Assembly: GCA_000299095.1 (NCBI GenBank)
Contig: CP003809.1
Location: forward strand, 558,001 to 622,000
Direction of reading: 5' to 3'
DNA: 64,000 nucleotides
From: an alpha proteobacterium HIMB5
Lineage (GTDB): Bacteria > Pseudomonadota > Alphaproteobacteria > Pelagibacterales > Pelagibacteraceae
The position numbers and the translations under genes were made by a program. The notes under the pieces are model-generated. The model saw only the letters and a program-made list of their open reading frames with translations, did no database searches and was not told where the DNA came from. This document shows, one piece after another, positions 54,132 to 61,962 of the stretch (positions within the stretch are counted from its first letter, which is position 1; the number at the start of each line of letters is the position of its first letter).

Positions 54132-56246
54132 ATGAGAATTTCTATTTTATTACCATATAAAGAAAATTTTTCACCAACTTATGCAGGAGCAGTATCATTA
54201 TTTGTTAATTCTACAAATAGATTAAGTAAGTTCAAAGAAAATATAACCGTTTATGGATCAACAAGTCATAAAAAAAAACTATCAGCTAATTATATTAATA
54301 TTAACCTTGCAAAAAAATTTTTATCAAGTCAATCAAAAGAATATGTAAATAAATTTTTTGAAATCAATAAAGATAGCCCTCCTGATATAATTGAAATCCA
54401 TAATAGACCTATATACGTAAATAAATTAACTGAATTAAAATCAAAAATTGTATTATATTTTCATAATGATCCAATTAGCATGATTGGATCAAAAACAGTC
54501 CAAGAAAGAATGGACTTACTTAATATATGTTCAAAGATTATATTTAATAGTGAATGGTCAAAGAAACAATATTTGAAAGAATTAAAAAGTTTTTTTCACA
54601 AATCTAAAAAACTTGAAGTTATACATCAATCAATAACAAAAAAGAAAATTGATATTTCAAAAAAGGAAAAATTAATCTCATTTGTTGGTAAACTAAATAG
54701 CGCAAAAGGTTATGATATTTTTGGTGAAGCTATAATTAAAATTTTAAATAAATATCCAACTTGGAAATCTACTGTAATAGGTGATGAACCACGAGAAAAA
54801 TTAATATTTAATCATAAAAATCTTAAGATTTTAGGTTTTCAAAATCATCAAAAGGTTTTGAATAACTTTGATAAAACAAGTATTGCTGTCGCTTGCTCAA
54901 GATGGGAGGAACCTTTTGGGAGAACAAGTTTAGAAGCAGCTAGTCGAGGATGTGCGGTTATTATTTCTAATAGAGGAGGATTGCCAGAAACTATAACCAA
55001 TGGAATAATATTAAGAAATCTAAATCATAAATCTTTATTTCTAGAAATTGAAAAATTAATTAAAAATGAGACAAAACTTCAATATTTACAAAAACAATCT
55101 TTAAAAAATTTCTATCTAACAGATAAATATATTTCCAATAAGATTGATAATTATAGAAATAATTTAATTTCTTCATTAAAAATAAATTTAATTAGATCAA
55201 ATAATTTAGATAAAATTAAGATTTTACATGTCACTAATTTTAATGAAAGACACAATGGAAGATTATTTTATAATACCGGTAAAAGAATAAACAATGGGTT
55301 TATAAGATTAAATCATAGTGTTCTTGAATTTAGTGACAGAGATATAGTTAGCTATTACAGAAATATTAATGATTTAAATGGTTCAAAACGTCTTAATAAC
55401 AAACTTTTAGAAGTTATTTCTAATTATGTTCCAGACATTATTGTATTAGGACATGCTGATTTAATAAAAACTGAAACTTTAAAATACATTAAAAAAAACT
55501 ACCCAAATATTAAAATGGCCCAATGGTTTTTAGATAGGATGGATAGTAATTGGATTAAAAATAAAAAAAGATTTTTAGACAAGATCGATTTAATGGATGC
55601 AAGTTTTTGTACGACAGATCCTAAATCACTTAATTTGGAAAAAAAATACAATACATTCTTTATGCCAAACCCTGTAGATGAATCTTTCGAAACATTAAAA
55701 AATTATAATAATAAATTTTTTAATAACGATGTATTTTTTGCGATGAGTCATGGAGTTCATAGAGGTATATTGAAAAAAGGTAAATTTGATGAGAGGGAAA
55801 ACTTTATAAATAAGTTAATTAAATTAACTCCTGATATAAGATTTGATTTATATGGTATGAATGGAATCCAACCAATTTGGGCAGACAATTATTTATATGC
55901 TATATCACAATCAAAAATAGGTCTTAATTTAAGCCAAGGTAGAGCGGCTAAATATTATAGTAGCGATAGATTTTCACAATTAATTGGTAATGGTCTATTA
56001 GTTATGATTGATGAAAAAACTAAAATAGGAAATTTTTTTAATAATGATGAAATTATTTTATACAAAAATATATTAGATCTATCAGAAAAAATTGAAAAAT
56101 TTAGCAATGATAATAAATTAAGAAACTTAATTGCAAAAAAGGGTAGGAACAAATACTTCAAATACTTTAATTCCACAATAATTGCTGATTTTATAATTAA
56201 TAAAACTTTTGAGAATAAAAAAAAGTATTATTGGGAAAAAAATTAG
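54132..56246 (+). CDS. two-domain glycosyltransferase (GT4 plus CgeB/DUF3880-like)
   Basis: At 704 aa it appears to contain two GT-B enzymes in one chain. Residues about 1-350 are GT4-like, with LISFVGKLNSAKGYDIF (about 180-196) and EEPFGRTSLEAASRGCAVI (E-x7-E type nucleotide-sugar motif, about 258-276). Residues about 360-700 start anew with KILHVTNFNERHNGRLF and include QWFLDRMDSNW, MPNPVD and LNLSQGRAAKYYSSDRF. That half resembles CgeB/DUF3880-type glycosyltransferases. ATG at 54132 is preferred to the in-frame TTG at 54126. It probably adds two successive sugars to a surface glycan. Donor and acceptor are unknown. Confidence 0.83.
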   Translation: MRISILLPYKENFSPTYAGAVSLFVNSTNRLSKFKENITVYGSTSHKKKLSANYININLAKKFLSSQSKEYVNKFFEINKDSPPDIIEIHNRPIYVNKLTELKSKIVLYFHNDPISMIGSKTVQERMDLLNICSKIIFNSEWSKKQYLKELKSFFHKSKKLEVIHQSITKKKIDISKKEKLISFVGKLNSAKGYDIFGEAIIKILNKYPTWKSTVIGDEPREKLIFNHKNLKILGFQNHQKVLNNFDKTSIAVACSRWEEPFGRTSLEAASRGCAVIISNRGGLPETITNGIILRNLNHKSLFLEIEKLIKNETKLQYLQKQSLKNFYLTDKYISNKIDNYRNNLISSLKINLIRSNNLDKIKILHVTNFNERHNGRLFYNTGKRINNGFIRLNHSVLEFSDRDIVSYYRNINDLNGSKRLNNKLLEVISNYVPDIIVLGHADLIKTETLKYIKKNYPNIKMAQWFLDRMDSNWIKNKKRFLDKIDLMDASFCTTDPKSLNLEKKYNTFFMPNPVDESFETLKNYNNKFFNNDVFFAMSHGVHRGILKKGKFDERENFINKLIKLTPDIRFDLYGMNGIQPIWADNYLYAISQSKIGLNLSQGRAAKYYSSDRFSQLIGNGLLVMIDEKTKIGNFFNNDEIILYKNILDLSEKIEKFSNDNKLRNLIAKKGRNKYFKYFNSTIIADFIINKTFENKKKYYWEKN

Positions 56247-56249
56247 AAA

Positions 56250-57119
56250 ATGTTTTCTATATTGATACCTACTTTGAATAATTTAGAATATCTTAAAATT
56301 TGCATAAAAAGTATTATTGATAATTCCAAATATAATCATCAAATTATTGTTCATGTAAATATTGGTGATGATGGCACCTTAGATTATGTAAGAGAAAATA
56401 ATATTACACACACTCACACCTCTCATAACGCTGGTATTTGCAAAGGTCTTAATTTAGCTTCAACAAAAACAATTTACGATTTATTGTTATATTCTCACGA
56501 TGATTTTTATTTTTGTCCAGATTGGGATACAGTTATGATGAATGAAATAAATAATCTTTCAAATAATAAATTTTACTTTTCTGGATCAATGATTGCTACT
56601 AATGGTCAGTATTCTTTAAGTTGTGGAGAAAATTTTAAGAATTTTAATGAAAAAAAATTACTTAATGAATATAAAAGAATAAAATTCAGAAATTTTCAAG
56701 GTAGCACTTGGGCACCTCATATAATTCATAAAGAATATTGGAATAAAGTTAATGGGTTAAGTGAAGAATTTTTTCCTGGGTCCGGATCTGATCCAGATTT
56801 AAATATGAAATTATGGAAGCAGGGTATAAGAATTTTTAAAGGATTAGGTGATTCAAAAGTTTATCATTTTGATATAAAAACTATGAGGAAAGAAAAAAAA
56901 TATATAGGCAGTAAAAGTGGAAAACTTTTTCTAATGAAATGGAAGGTTTCAATTAAATTTTTTAAAAAGTATTATCTTAGATCTATGGAGGATTATAATG
57001 GCGAACTAAATGAGCCAATAAAAAATTTTAGTTACTATTTTGATCTTTTAAAATGTAAACTACAATATTTTTATCTAAAAATGATATATAAAAATATTAA
57101 TAACCTTATTAAATACTAA
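56250..57119 (+). CDS. family 2 glycosyltransferase
   Basis: The 289-aa GT-A enzyme opens with SILIPTLNNLEYLKICIKSI (about 3-22). A nucleotide-binding segment VNIGDDGTLDY (about 36-46) follows, and the metal-binding DxD-like YSHDDFYF lies at about 81-88. A late FPGSGSDPDLNMKLWKQGIR region follows. It transfers a sugar from a nucleotide donor, probably in surface polysaccharide synthesis. It starts 3 bp after the two-domain transferase. Confidence 0.86.
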   Translation: MFSILIPTLNNLEYLKICIKSIIDNSKYNHQIIVHVNIGDDGTLDYVRENNITHTHTSHNAGICKGLNLASTKTIYDLLLYSHDDFYFCPDWDTVMMNEINNLSNNKFYFSGSMIATNGQYSLSCGENFKNFNEKKLLNEYKRIKFRNFQGSTWAPHIIHKEYWNKVNGLSEEFFPGSGSDPDLNMKLWKQGIRIFKGLGDSKVYHFDIKTMRKEKKYIGSKSGKLFLMKWKVSIKFFKKYYLRSMEDYNGELNEPIKNFSYYFDLLKCKLQYFYLKMIYKNINNLIKY

Positions 57120-57122
57120 ATT

Positions 57123-57803
57123 ATGGAAAATTTAAATCCTTTTAAATTATTTTATAATAGAATATATCATTATTTATTCATTGAGAAATTTAATAAAAAA
57201 TTAGATATTCAATTTCCTTCAAATTTATATAGATGGGATTTAATTCAATACATTATAAATAAATATTCATTTGAAAATTATTTAGAGATTGGATGTGATA
57301 AAGACCAGTCATTTTCTAAAATTAAAGTTAAAAATAAAGTTGGTGTAGATCCTGTTAGTGGGGGAACTATTAGAGACACAAGTGATAATTTTTTTAAAAG
57401 AAATAACAATAAATTTGATTTAATTTTTATAGATGGTCTACATCATTATAATCAGGTAATTAAAGATATTTATAACTCTTTAAAAGTTTTAAATAAAAAC
57501 GGCTTTATCTTGGTTCATGATTGTCTTCCTAGATCAATAGCACATCAAGCTGTACCAAGATATAGAGGATCATGGAATGGCGATGTATGGAAATCTATAG
57601 TTGAGTTAAGAACAAATCCAAAACTTGATACATATACTTGTCAAATTGATTTTGGTGTAGGTGTTATTATTGATAGAAATAATACTGACTTATTAGATTA
57701 TAAGGTCTCTGATTTTAGTAAATTAAGATTTAAAGATTACTATTATAATCATGATAAATTCATGAGAATAATTGATTACGATAAACTTTTAAAAATAATT
57801 TAA
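57123..57803 (+). CDS. class I SAM-dependent methyltransferase (Methyltransf_24 type)
   Basis: The 226-aa protein has NYLEIGCDKDQSFSKI (about 54-69) as SAM-binding motif I and FDLIFIDGLHHYNQVIKDIY (about 98-117) with the DGLHxYxQVxxD signature of this family. NGFILVHDCLPRS (about 127-139) follows. In glycan clusters such enzymes O-methylate sugars or modify chain ends. The exact target is unknown. It converges with the minus-strand GT2 gene with no spacer. Confidence 0.82.
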   Translation: MENLNPFKLFYNRIYHYLFIEKFNKKLDIQFPSNLYRWDLIQYIINKYSFENYLEIGCDKDQSFSKIKVKNKVGVDPVSGGTIRDTSDNFFKRNNNKFDLIFIDGLHHYNQVIKDIYNSLKVLNKNGFILVHDCLPRSIAHQAVPRYRGSWNGDVWKSIVELRTNPKLDTYTCQIDFGVGVIIDRNNTDLLDYKVSDFSKLRFKDYYYNHDKFMRIIDYDKLLKII

Positions 57804-58643
57804 TTATATTCTTTTAAAAGATTTTTTACCAGTTATAGAGCTTAATAAACCTGACAATCTAACCTTATATTTTCTATTTTTTTCTTTGTTATTAATTATT
57901 GTTGTATAAAATATTTTAAATAGTGTTCTTAAAATTGTTGGAAAAAAAATAATTATACTGATTAGTTTACCATAATGTTTTTTATAAAAATAAAATTTTG
58001 ACCAAATAAAGTGCCATAAAGTTAACTCTTTAAGTTTTTTTAATTGGATTTCATTTTCAAAACTTACTGATGTCCCTATATTATGATTTATATAGATATT
58101 ATTAATTTTGTATGAAAACATTTTTTTTTTATTTCCTCTTTTGCATAAGTCATCTTCTTCAAAATATAAAAAAAAATTTTCGTCAAAACCTCCTAAATTA
58201 TCAAAATTGTAACTATTAAAAAACATACAAGATCCACTGATTTTACTTTTAATTTCATATGAATTTTTAATTGTACTATTTGTTAATTCAAAATTAGGCC
58301 CAAGTGCTAAAAAATTTGGATATAGTTTATTTCCAATTTCATAAAATGATATAATTTTATTATCATCTAAATTTTCTAAATCAGGATTACATAATAAGAA
58401 ATATTTTGTTTGAATTTTTGATTTTGCAAAGTTTACCGCAGCACCATAACCAATATTTTTTTTTAGAAATACTTCAATATTTTTTGAATATTTGAAATCA
58501 TTGATTATTTTTTTATCTTCTGAATTATCAATGATTACAATCTTAATATTAGGTGAGATATTTTTTATAAGTTTTTTAATTTTTTCTCTACTTTTGTACG
58601 AAACCAATACTAAAGTAAGATCAGTATATATGCTCATAAACAC
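57804..58643 (-). CDS. family 2 glycosyltransferase (rhamnosyltransferase-like)
   Basis: The 279-aa GT-A protein begins LTLVLVSYKSREKIKKLIKN (about 9-28). It has IDNSEDKK (about 37-44), NIGYGAAVNFAKS (about 64-76), DxD-like LLCNPDLEN (about 83-91) and SGSCMFFNSYNFDNLGGFDENFFLYFEEDDLCKR (core FDENFFLYFEEDDLCKR, about 153-169). That last block is typical of WbbL-like rhamnosyltransferases, which fits the nearby rfbC. Met1 or Met3 may be the start. It is on the opposite strand to the rest of the cluster. Confidence 0.85.
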   Translation of the reverse strand: MFMSIYTDLTLVLVSYKSREKIKKLIKNISPNIKIVIIDNSEDKKIINDFKYSKNIEVFLKKNIGYGAAVNFAKSKIQTKYFLLCNPDLENLDDNKIISFYEIGNKLYPNFLALGPNFELTNSTIKNSYEIKSKISGSCMFFNSYNFDNLGGFDENFFLYFEEDDLCKRGNKKKMFSYKINNIYINHNIGTSVSFENEIQLKKLKELTLWHFIWSKFYFYKKHYGKLISIIIFFPTILRTLFKIFYTTIINNKEKNRKYKVRLSGLLSSITGKKSFKRI

Positions 58644-59599
58644 TATAACTTTATTTTATTTAAAGCATTGTTTTTAAACAAATTTGCCTCTTTAATATAT
58701 CTTCTAACCATTTCAGTGGATTTATGGCCAGTCATCTCCATAATGCTTCTTTCCTCAGCTCCAGCTTCAGCAGCTGATGTAGCAAAACCAGATCTTAAAC
58801 TATGTCCCGAGTAATCAGAGCTATCTATGCCAGCTTTATTTAAATAATATTTTATTAATAACGCGACAGACTGATCACTTAAACGGATGTTAGATATTTT
58901 CGTACCTTTGTGAAATTTTCTGAAAATGGCTTCTTCTTTTATTTTTGATATTTCTAACCATTTTTGTAATGATTTAACTGGACAATATTGAGGATTATCG
59001 AAATAGGGTAGTGCTTTAATTGATCCTTCACCATATTGATCTGTTTTAGACTTTCTTATACTAACTTTTAAACCTTCATTTACGAAATCTAGATCATCAA
59101 AATTTAATGAAACTAACTCATTTCTTCTAAAACCTCCTCCAAACCCTAAAAGTATAATAGATCTATCTCTATAAATTTTTATTTCTGAAGAATTATTTTC
59201 ATCTATTACATTAATAATCTGTTTTAAATTATTGATTAATAATGGTTTTTTTCCTTTTTGTTTAATTCCTTTTCTTCTTTTAATTCCTAGTAAATTTTCA
59301 ATAATTGATGGATGCTTATTGTCTAGATAATGTCCTTTCATTTTATGTACTACTGCTATTGATACCAATCTTCTCTTTATAGTACTTATTTTCATATTTT
59401 TTGTTGCTAAATAGGTTAAATATAATGAAACTGTTTTTGGATTGCTGGGTAATGATTTAAAACCGTTTTTAACACAAAATAATCCAAAATCATGAAAGTC
59501 AGATTTATAAGCTCTTATAGTATTATTAGATTTCGAAGCTTTTAAATTAAGTAATGTTTCTTCTTGTATAGCTTTTAAATCTGTTGTTAAATTACTCAT
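58643..59599 (-). CDS. tyrosine recombinase / integrase
   Basis: The 318-aa protein has a SAM-like core-binding N-terminal domain (about 10-105) and a catalytic domain with all key residues. These are Arg158 (GFRRNEL), a Lys near 183-185 (RKSKTD), His266 and Arg269 (GHSLRSGF), His292 (TGHKSTEMV) and nucleophile Tyr301 (RRYIKEA). It appears intact. It is more like plasmid/island integrases than core XerC/XerD, judged by the sequence around Tyr and the length. It marks the end of the glycan cluster, and its start codon is 1 bp from a 14-7-14 inverted repeat. Confidence 0.92.
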   Translation of the reverse strand: MSNLTTDLKAIQEETLLNLKASKSNNTIRAYKSDFHDFGLFCVKNGFKSLPSNPKTVSLYLTYLATKNMKISTIKRRLVSIAVVHKMKGHYLDNKHPSIIENLLGIKRRKGIKQKGKKPLLINNLKQIINVIDENNSSEIKIYRDRSIILLGFGGGFRRNELVSLNFDDLDFVNEGLKVSIRKSKTDQYGEGSIKALPYFDNPQYCPVKSLQKWLEISKIKEEAIFRKFHKGTKISNIRLSDQSVALLIKYYLNKAGIDSSDYSGHSLRSGFATSAAEAGAEERSIMEMTGHKSTEMVRRYIKEANLFKNNALNKIKL

Positions 59600-59600
59600 A

Positions 59601-59635
59601 ATTACTATCGATAACCATTAATTATCGTTAGTAAT
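59601..59635. repeat. 14-7-14 inverted repeat; candidate recombinase core site or operator
   Basis: Left arm ATTACTATCGATAA (59601-59614), spacer CCATTAA (59615-59621), right arm TTATCGTTAGTAAT (59622-59635). The right arm's reverse complement matches the left arm at 13 of 14 bases. The geometry and the inner ATAA..TTAT edges resemble dif- and lox-type tyrosine-recombinase sites. It lies in the divergent spacer between the recombinase gene and the DUF6356 gene, so an autoregulatory operator is the main alternative. Confidence 0.8.
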
Positions 59636-59678
59636 ATATTAATAGAAATTATAAGTCAATACTAATAATTAATTAATT

Positions 59679-59879
59679 ATGATTAAAAAATCTAAAGAAC
59701 ATTTAAATTCAGTAAACGAAAGTTATTTCGAGCATATGAATATTGCAACTAATGTTGGTTTGAAAATGCTTTCAGGAGGTTTAATGGCGCTTATACACGG
59801 CATAGTTCCTGGCATATTTCAAACTGATGCTAGTAATAAAATCAAAGAACTTTATGAATTCATTAACAAAAACAGATAA
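59679..59879 (+). CDS. DUF6356 family small protein
   Basis: The 66-aa protein begins KEHLNSVNESYFEHMNIATNVG (core HLNSVNESYFEHM, about 8-20). A short hydrophobic stretch GLKMLSGGLMALIHGIVPGIF (core LMALIHGIVPGIF, about 35-47) follows, and it ends with an amphipathic tail. This layout matches the DUF6356 family found in alphaproteobacteria (from memory, unverified). Function unknown. It has its own promoter region facing away from the recombinase. Confidence 0.75.
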   Translation: MIKKSKEHLNSVNESYFEHMNIATNVGLKMLSGGLMALIHGIVPGIFQTDASNKIKELYEFINKNR

Positions 59880-59919
59880 AATAATAATAACAACAATTTA
59901 ATTAAATTAATTAAAGTAA

Positions 59920-60357
59920 ATGATTAGATATTTGGAACGAAAAGATAAAGAAAATTGGATAAAATTGTATTGTGGATATGCAAAGTTTTACAATGTTCCA
60001 ATGAGTCAGAATATTTTAGATACTTTATGGAATTGGATACATGATAAAAACCATGTAATTGAGGGCATTTGTTTTGAGTTAGAGGGAAAAGTCGTTGCAA
60101 TAGCCCATTTCAGAACCATGCCAAGACCTATTAAGGGCCATTATGTTGGATTTTTAGACGATTTATTTGTTAATCCAGATTATAGACGACAAAAAATAGC
60201 TCAAAAAATAATTAATCATTTAAAAATACTATCAAAAGATAAGAATTGGCAAGGAATTAGATGGATTACCCACTCCACTAATGAAAATGCGAAAAAATTA
60301 TATGATAAAATAGCAATAAACACGGGATTTGAATTATATGAACTTAAAGGGGACTAA
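59920..60357 (+). CDS. GNAT-family N-acetyltransferase
   Basis: The 145-aa protein has the GNAT core: FELEGKVVAIAHFRTMPRP (about 49-67), LDDLFVNPDYRRQKIAQKII (about 77-96, the acetyl-CoA pyrophosphate loop RRQKIA), and the late WITHSTNENAKKLYDKIA segment (about 124-141). It transfers an acetyl group to an amine, but the substrate is unknown. It overlaps the MGMT gene by 20 bp when the ATG at 60338 is used for the latter. Confidence 0.87.
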   Translation: MIRYLERKDKENWIKLYCGYAKFYNVPMSQNILDTLWNWIHDKNHVIEGICFELEGKVVAIAHFRTMPRPIKGHYVGFLDDLFVNPDYRRQKIAQKIINHLKILSKDKNWQGIRWITHSTNENAKKLYDKIAINTGFELYELKGD

Positions 60358-60613
60358 ATTTCAGATAAAAGTTTGGAATTATTTAAAAAAAATACCCAAA
60401 GGTGAAACCAGGACCTATTTACAAGTAGCAAAAGCAATAGGAAAACCAAAAGCTCATCGCGCAGTCGCGAATGCAGTGGGCAAAAACCCCTATCCTCCCA
60501 AAATACCTTGTCATAGAGTAATTCGCTCAGATGGAAGTCTTGGAGGTTACTCTGGTAAAGGTGGAATCAAGACAAAACTAAAATTATTAAGATCTGAAAA
60601 AGTTAAAATTTGA
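60338..60613 (+). CDS. ogt: O6-alkylguanine-DNA alkyltransferase, minimal catalytic domain
   Basis: The 91-aa protein is only the C-terminal active domain of the MGMT/Ogt family: TKFQIKVWNYLKKIPKGETRTY (core FQIKVWNYLKKIPKGETRTY), KPKAHRAVANAVGKNPYP with the helix-turn-helix Arg, and the acceptor PCHRVI followed by GSLGGYSGKGG. The active-site Cys is present, so it is not an ATL-type protein. The N-terminal RNase H-like domain found in most homologues is missing. ATG at 60338 is preferred to the upstream TTG at 60329. It repairs alkylated guanine or thymine by a suicide reaction. Confidence 0.88.
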   Translation: MNLKGTKFQIKVWNYLKKIPKGETRTYLQVAKAIGKPKAHRAVANAVGKNPYPPKIPCHRVIRSDGSLGGYSGKGGIKTKLKLLRSEKVKI

Positions 60614-60638
60614 GCTATTTTTTAGGTCTTTATTGTCT

Positions 60639-60666
60639 AAAAAAGCCTATGAAATAAAGCTTTTTT
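60639..60666 (+). terminator. weak hairpin with T-run after ogt, possible terminator
   Basis: AAAAAAGC (60639-60646) and GCTTTTTT (60659-60666) form an 8-bp perfect inverted repeat around a 12-base loop. It starts 26 bp after the ogt stop. The stem has only two G-C pairs, so termination would rely mainly on the A/T tracts. It could serve the DUF6356-GNAT-ogt unit. Confidence 0.4.
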
Positions 60667-60700
60667 ATCTAAAAAATCCTTTTTTAACCAAAATAGCTTA

Positions 60701-60820
60701 ATTCACCCTTCAGTTGTACTACTTAGGAGCTAGATATCAAATTAGAGTGTTCTATGGCCCATTAATCACTATATTCACTTAGTGCAAGGCTTGATAAACA
60801 AACAATATCAACACTTTTTT
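60701..60820 (+). ncRNA. candidate small RNA with terminator-like 3' hairpin
   Basis: This 120-bp segment stands out by GC (36% over its first 100 bases against 13-22% around it) inside a convergent spacer. It ends with AGTG (60781-60784) and TTGATA (60791-60796), which pair with TATCAA (60806-60811) and CACT (60812-60815). There is a one-sided 6-base bulge, and T6 follows (60815-60820). The strand is inferred from the T-run. No known RNA family was recognised and the 5' end is arbitrary. Confidence 0.35.
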
Positions 60821-61099
60821 GAACATGTTAATTATATAATTTTTTAACAAACACATAGTAAATAAACCCTTAATTTATTGGTTTTTTGGTTAATTTTAAT
60901 TTTTAATAGTATTTTAAGTTTTGGTTATTTTTTTTTGAGTGAATATTTCAAGTTTTATATAACTATATTCAATTTTTAACTTATTTTTTATATTTTATTG
61001 ATTTTTTTATTATTGTTAAAAACATAATAATTACAATAATTAAAATATAATAATTAAAGTAATACTTTATATATTAGTAAATAAATAATATCTATTTTT

Positions 61100-61945
61100 T
61101 CAATGATTTACAATAACCTCTCTCCTAGAAATGTAGACACCGCTCAAAATTATTATAAATAAACCTACTAGCGTCCAATTATCAGGAAATTCATTAAAAA
61201 TATAAAAGCCAATTATGACGTTATTTACTATCTCAAAGTAAGCTAATGGGGCTAATTTAGAAGCATCAGCTAATTTCAATGAAAGTATCAAGAATAAATG
61301 ACCTAATGTTGCAAATAATCCAATACTAAACATCATTAACCATTGCTCTTTACTTGGGAAGATCCATACAAAAGGAATTATAATAGTTGTAAGTAAAGCT
61401 CCTATTATTCCAGTTAACAACAAAGTTAATAAAGGACTGTCGGTTGTACTTAATTTGCGAGTTGCAATCAAATAAAAAGCATACATTATTCCAGTACCGA
61501 GTGCTGCAATACTAGCAAGATTAAAATCAATAAAACCAGGTCTAATTACAATTAGTGACCCTAGAAAACCAATTATAACAGCTGACCATCTTCTAAACCC
61601 TACCCTTTCATTTAATAAAAATGGTGAAAATGCTGTAACTACCAAAGGGCATACAAATGCTAAAGTAAGTGCTTTTGCCATTGATATTTTTGAAATAGCA
61701 TAAAAGAAAAAAAGAGTAGCAAAAAGTAACAACAATCCTCTAATGAGTTGAAGTTGTGGTTTATCAGTCCATTTAAATTGTTTTTTAAAAAAGATTAGTA
61801 TTATCGGTAAAACAATTACTACTGTAAAAAAATATCTTGCCCAAACAACTTGAAGAACATGCATGTCTTGACTTAAGTATTTTGCAAATGCATCCATAAT
61901 TGGAAGTATTGACCAAGCGCATAAATTGAGAATAATCGCCCTCAT
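61100..61945 (-). CDS. EamA-family drug/metabolite transporter
   Basis: The 281-aa protein has ten membrane segments in two EamA repeats (about 1-130 and 140-275). Typical features include LQVVWARYFFTVVIVLP (about 31-47), ALTLAFVCPLVVTAFSPFLLNERVGFRRW (core LTLAFVCPLVVTAF, about 93-106) and the second-repeat APLAYFEIVNNVIIG (about 231-245). It is an inner-membrane carrier whose substrate is unknown. It lies 17 bp downstream of the AEC transporter on the same strand. Confidence 0.87.
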   Translation of the reverse strand: MRAIILNLCAWSILPIMDAFAKYLSQDMHVLQVVWARYFFTVVIVLPIILIFFKKQFKWTDKPQLQLIRGLLLLFATLFFFYAISKISMAKALTLAFVCPLVVTAFSPFLLNERVGFRRWSAVIIGFLGSLIVIRPGFIDFNLASIAALGTGIMYAFYLIATRKLSTTDSPLLTLLLTGIIGALLTTIIIPFVWIFPSKEQWLMMFSIGLFATLGHLFLILSLKLADASKLAPLAYFEIVNNVIIGFYIFNEFPDNWTLVGLFIIILSGVYISRREVIVNH

Positions 61946-61962
61946 TAAAAGAAAGTTATACT

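Larger units (their letters stand above)
60614..61099. other. 486-bp non-coding spacer between convergent genes
   Basis: No credible ORF is present on either strand. The flanking genes (ogt on plus, EamA transporter on minus) both end here, so no promoter of theirs is needed. Counting by hand, GC is 22% in 60601-60700, 36% in 60701-60800, 18% in 60801-60900 and 13% in 60901-61000. The GC peak and two hairpins followed by T-runs suggest an independent RNA or remains of a decayed gene. The final 200 bp are almost pure A/T and show nothing I can name. Confidence 0.8.

Noticed and set aside
53260..59635. Possible att-site duplication of the tRNA-Glu 3' end marking an integrated element.
   Set aside because: Reading through 58.6-61.1 kb on both strands, I did not find a second copy of the tRNA 3' segment. 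The island is reported on gene content only.
59601..59635. The inverted repeat as the chromosomal dif site.
   Set aside because: Its centre is 7 bp, not 6, and the arms beyond ATAA/TTAT do not follow the dif consensus. It also lies next to a non-Xer recombinase. A private site or operator is more likely.
60779..60856. A 25-codon minus-strand ORF in the long spacer (begins MCLLKNYIIN).
   Set aside because: No ribosome-binding site, overlaps the hairpin of the candidate RNA, and AT-rich DNA yields such short hydrophobic ORFs by chance.
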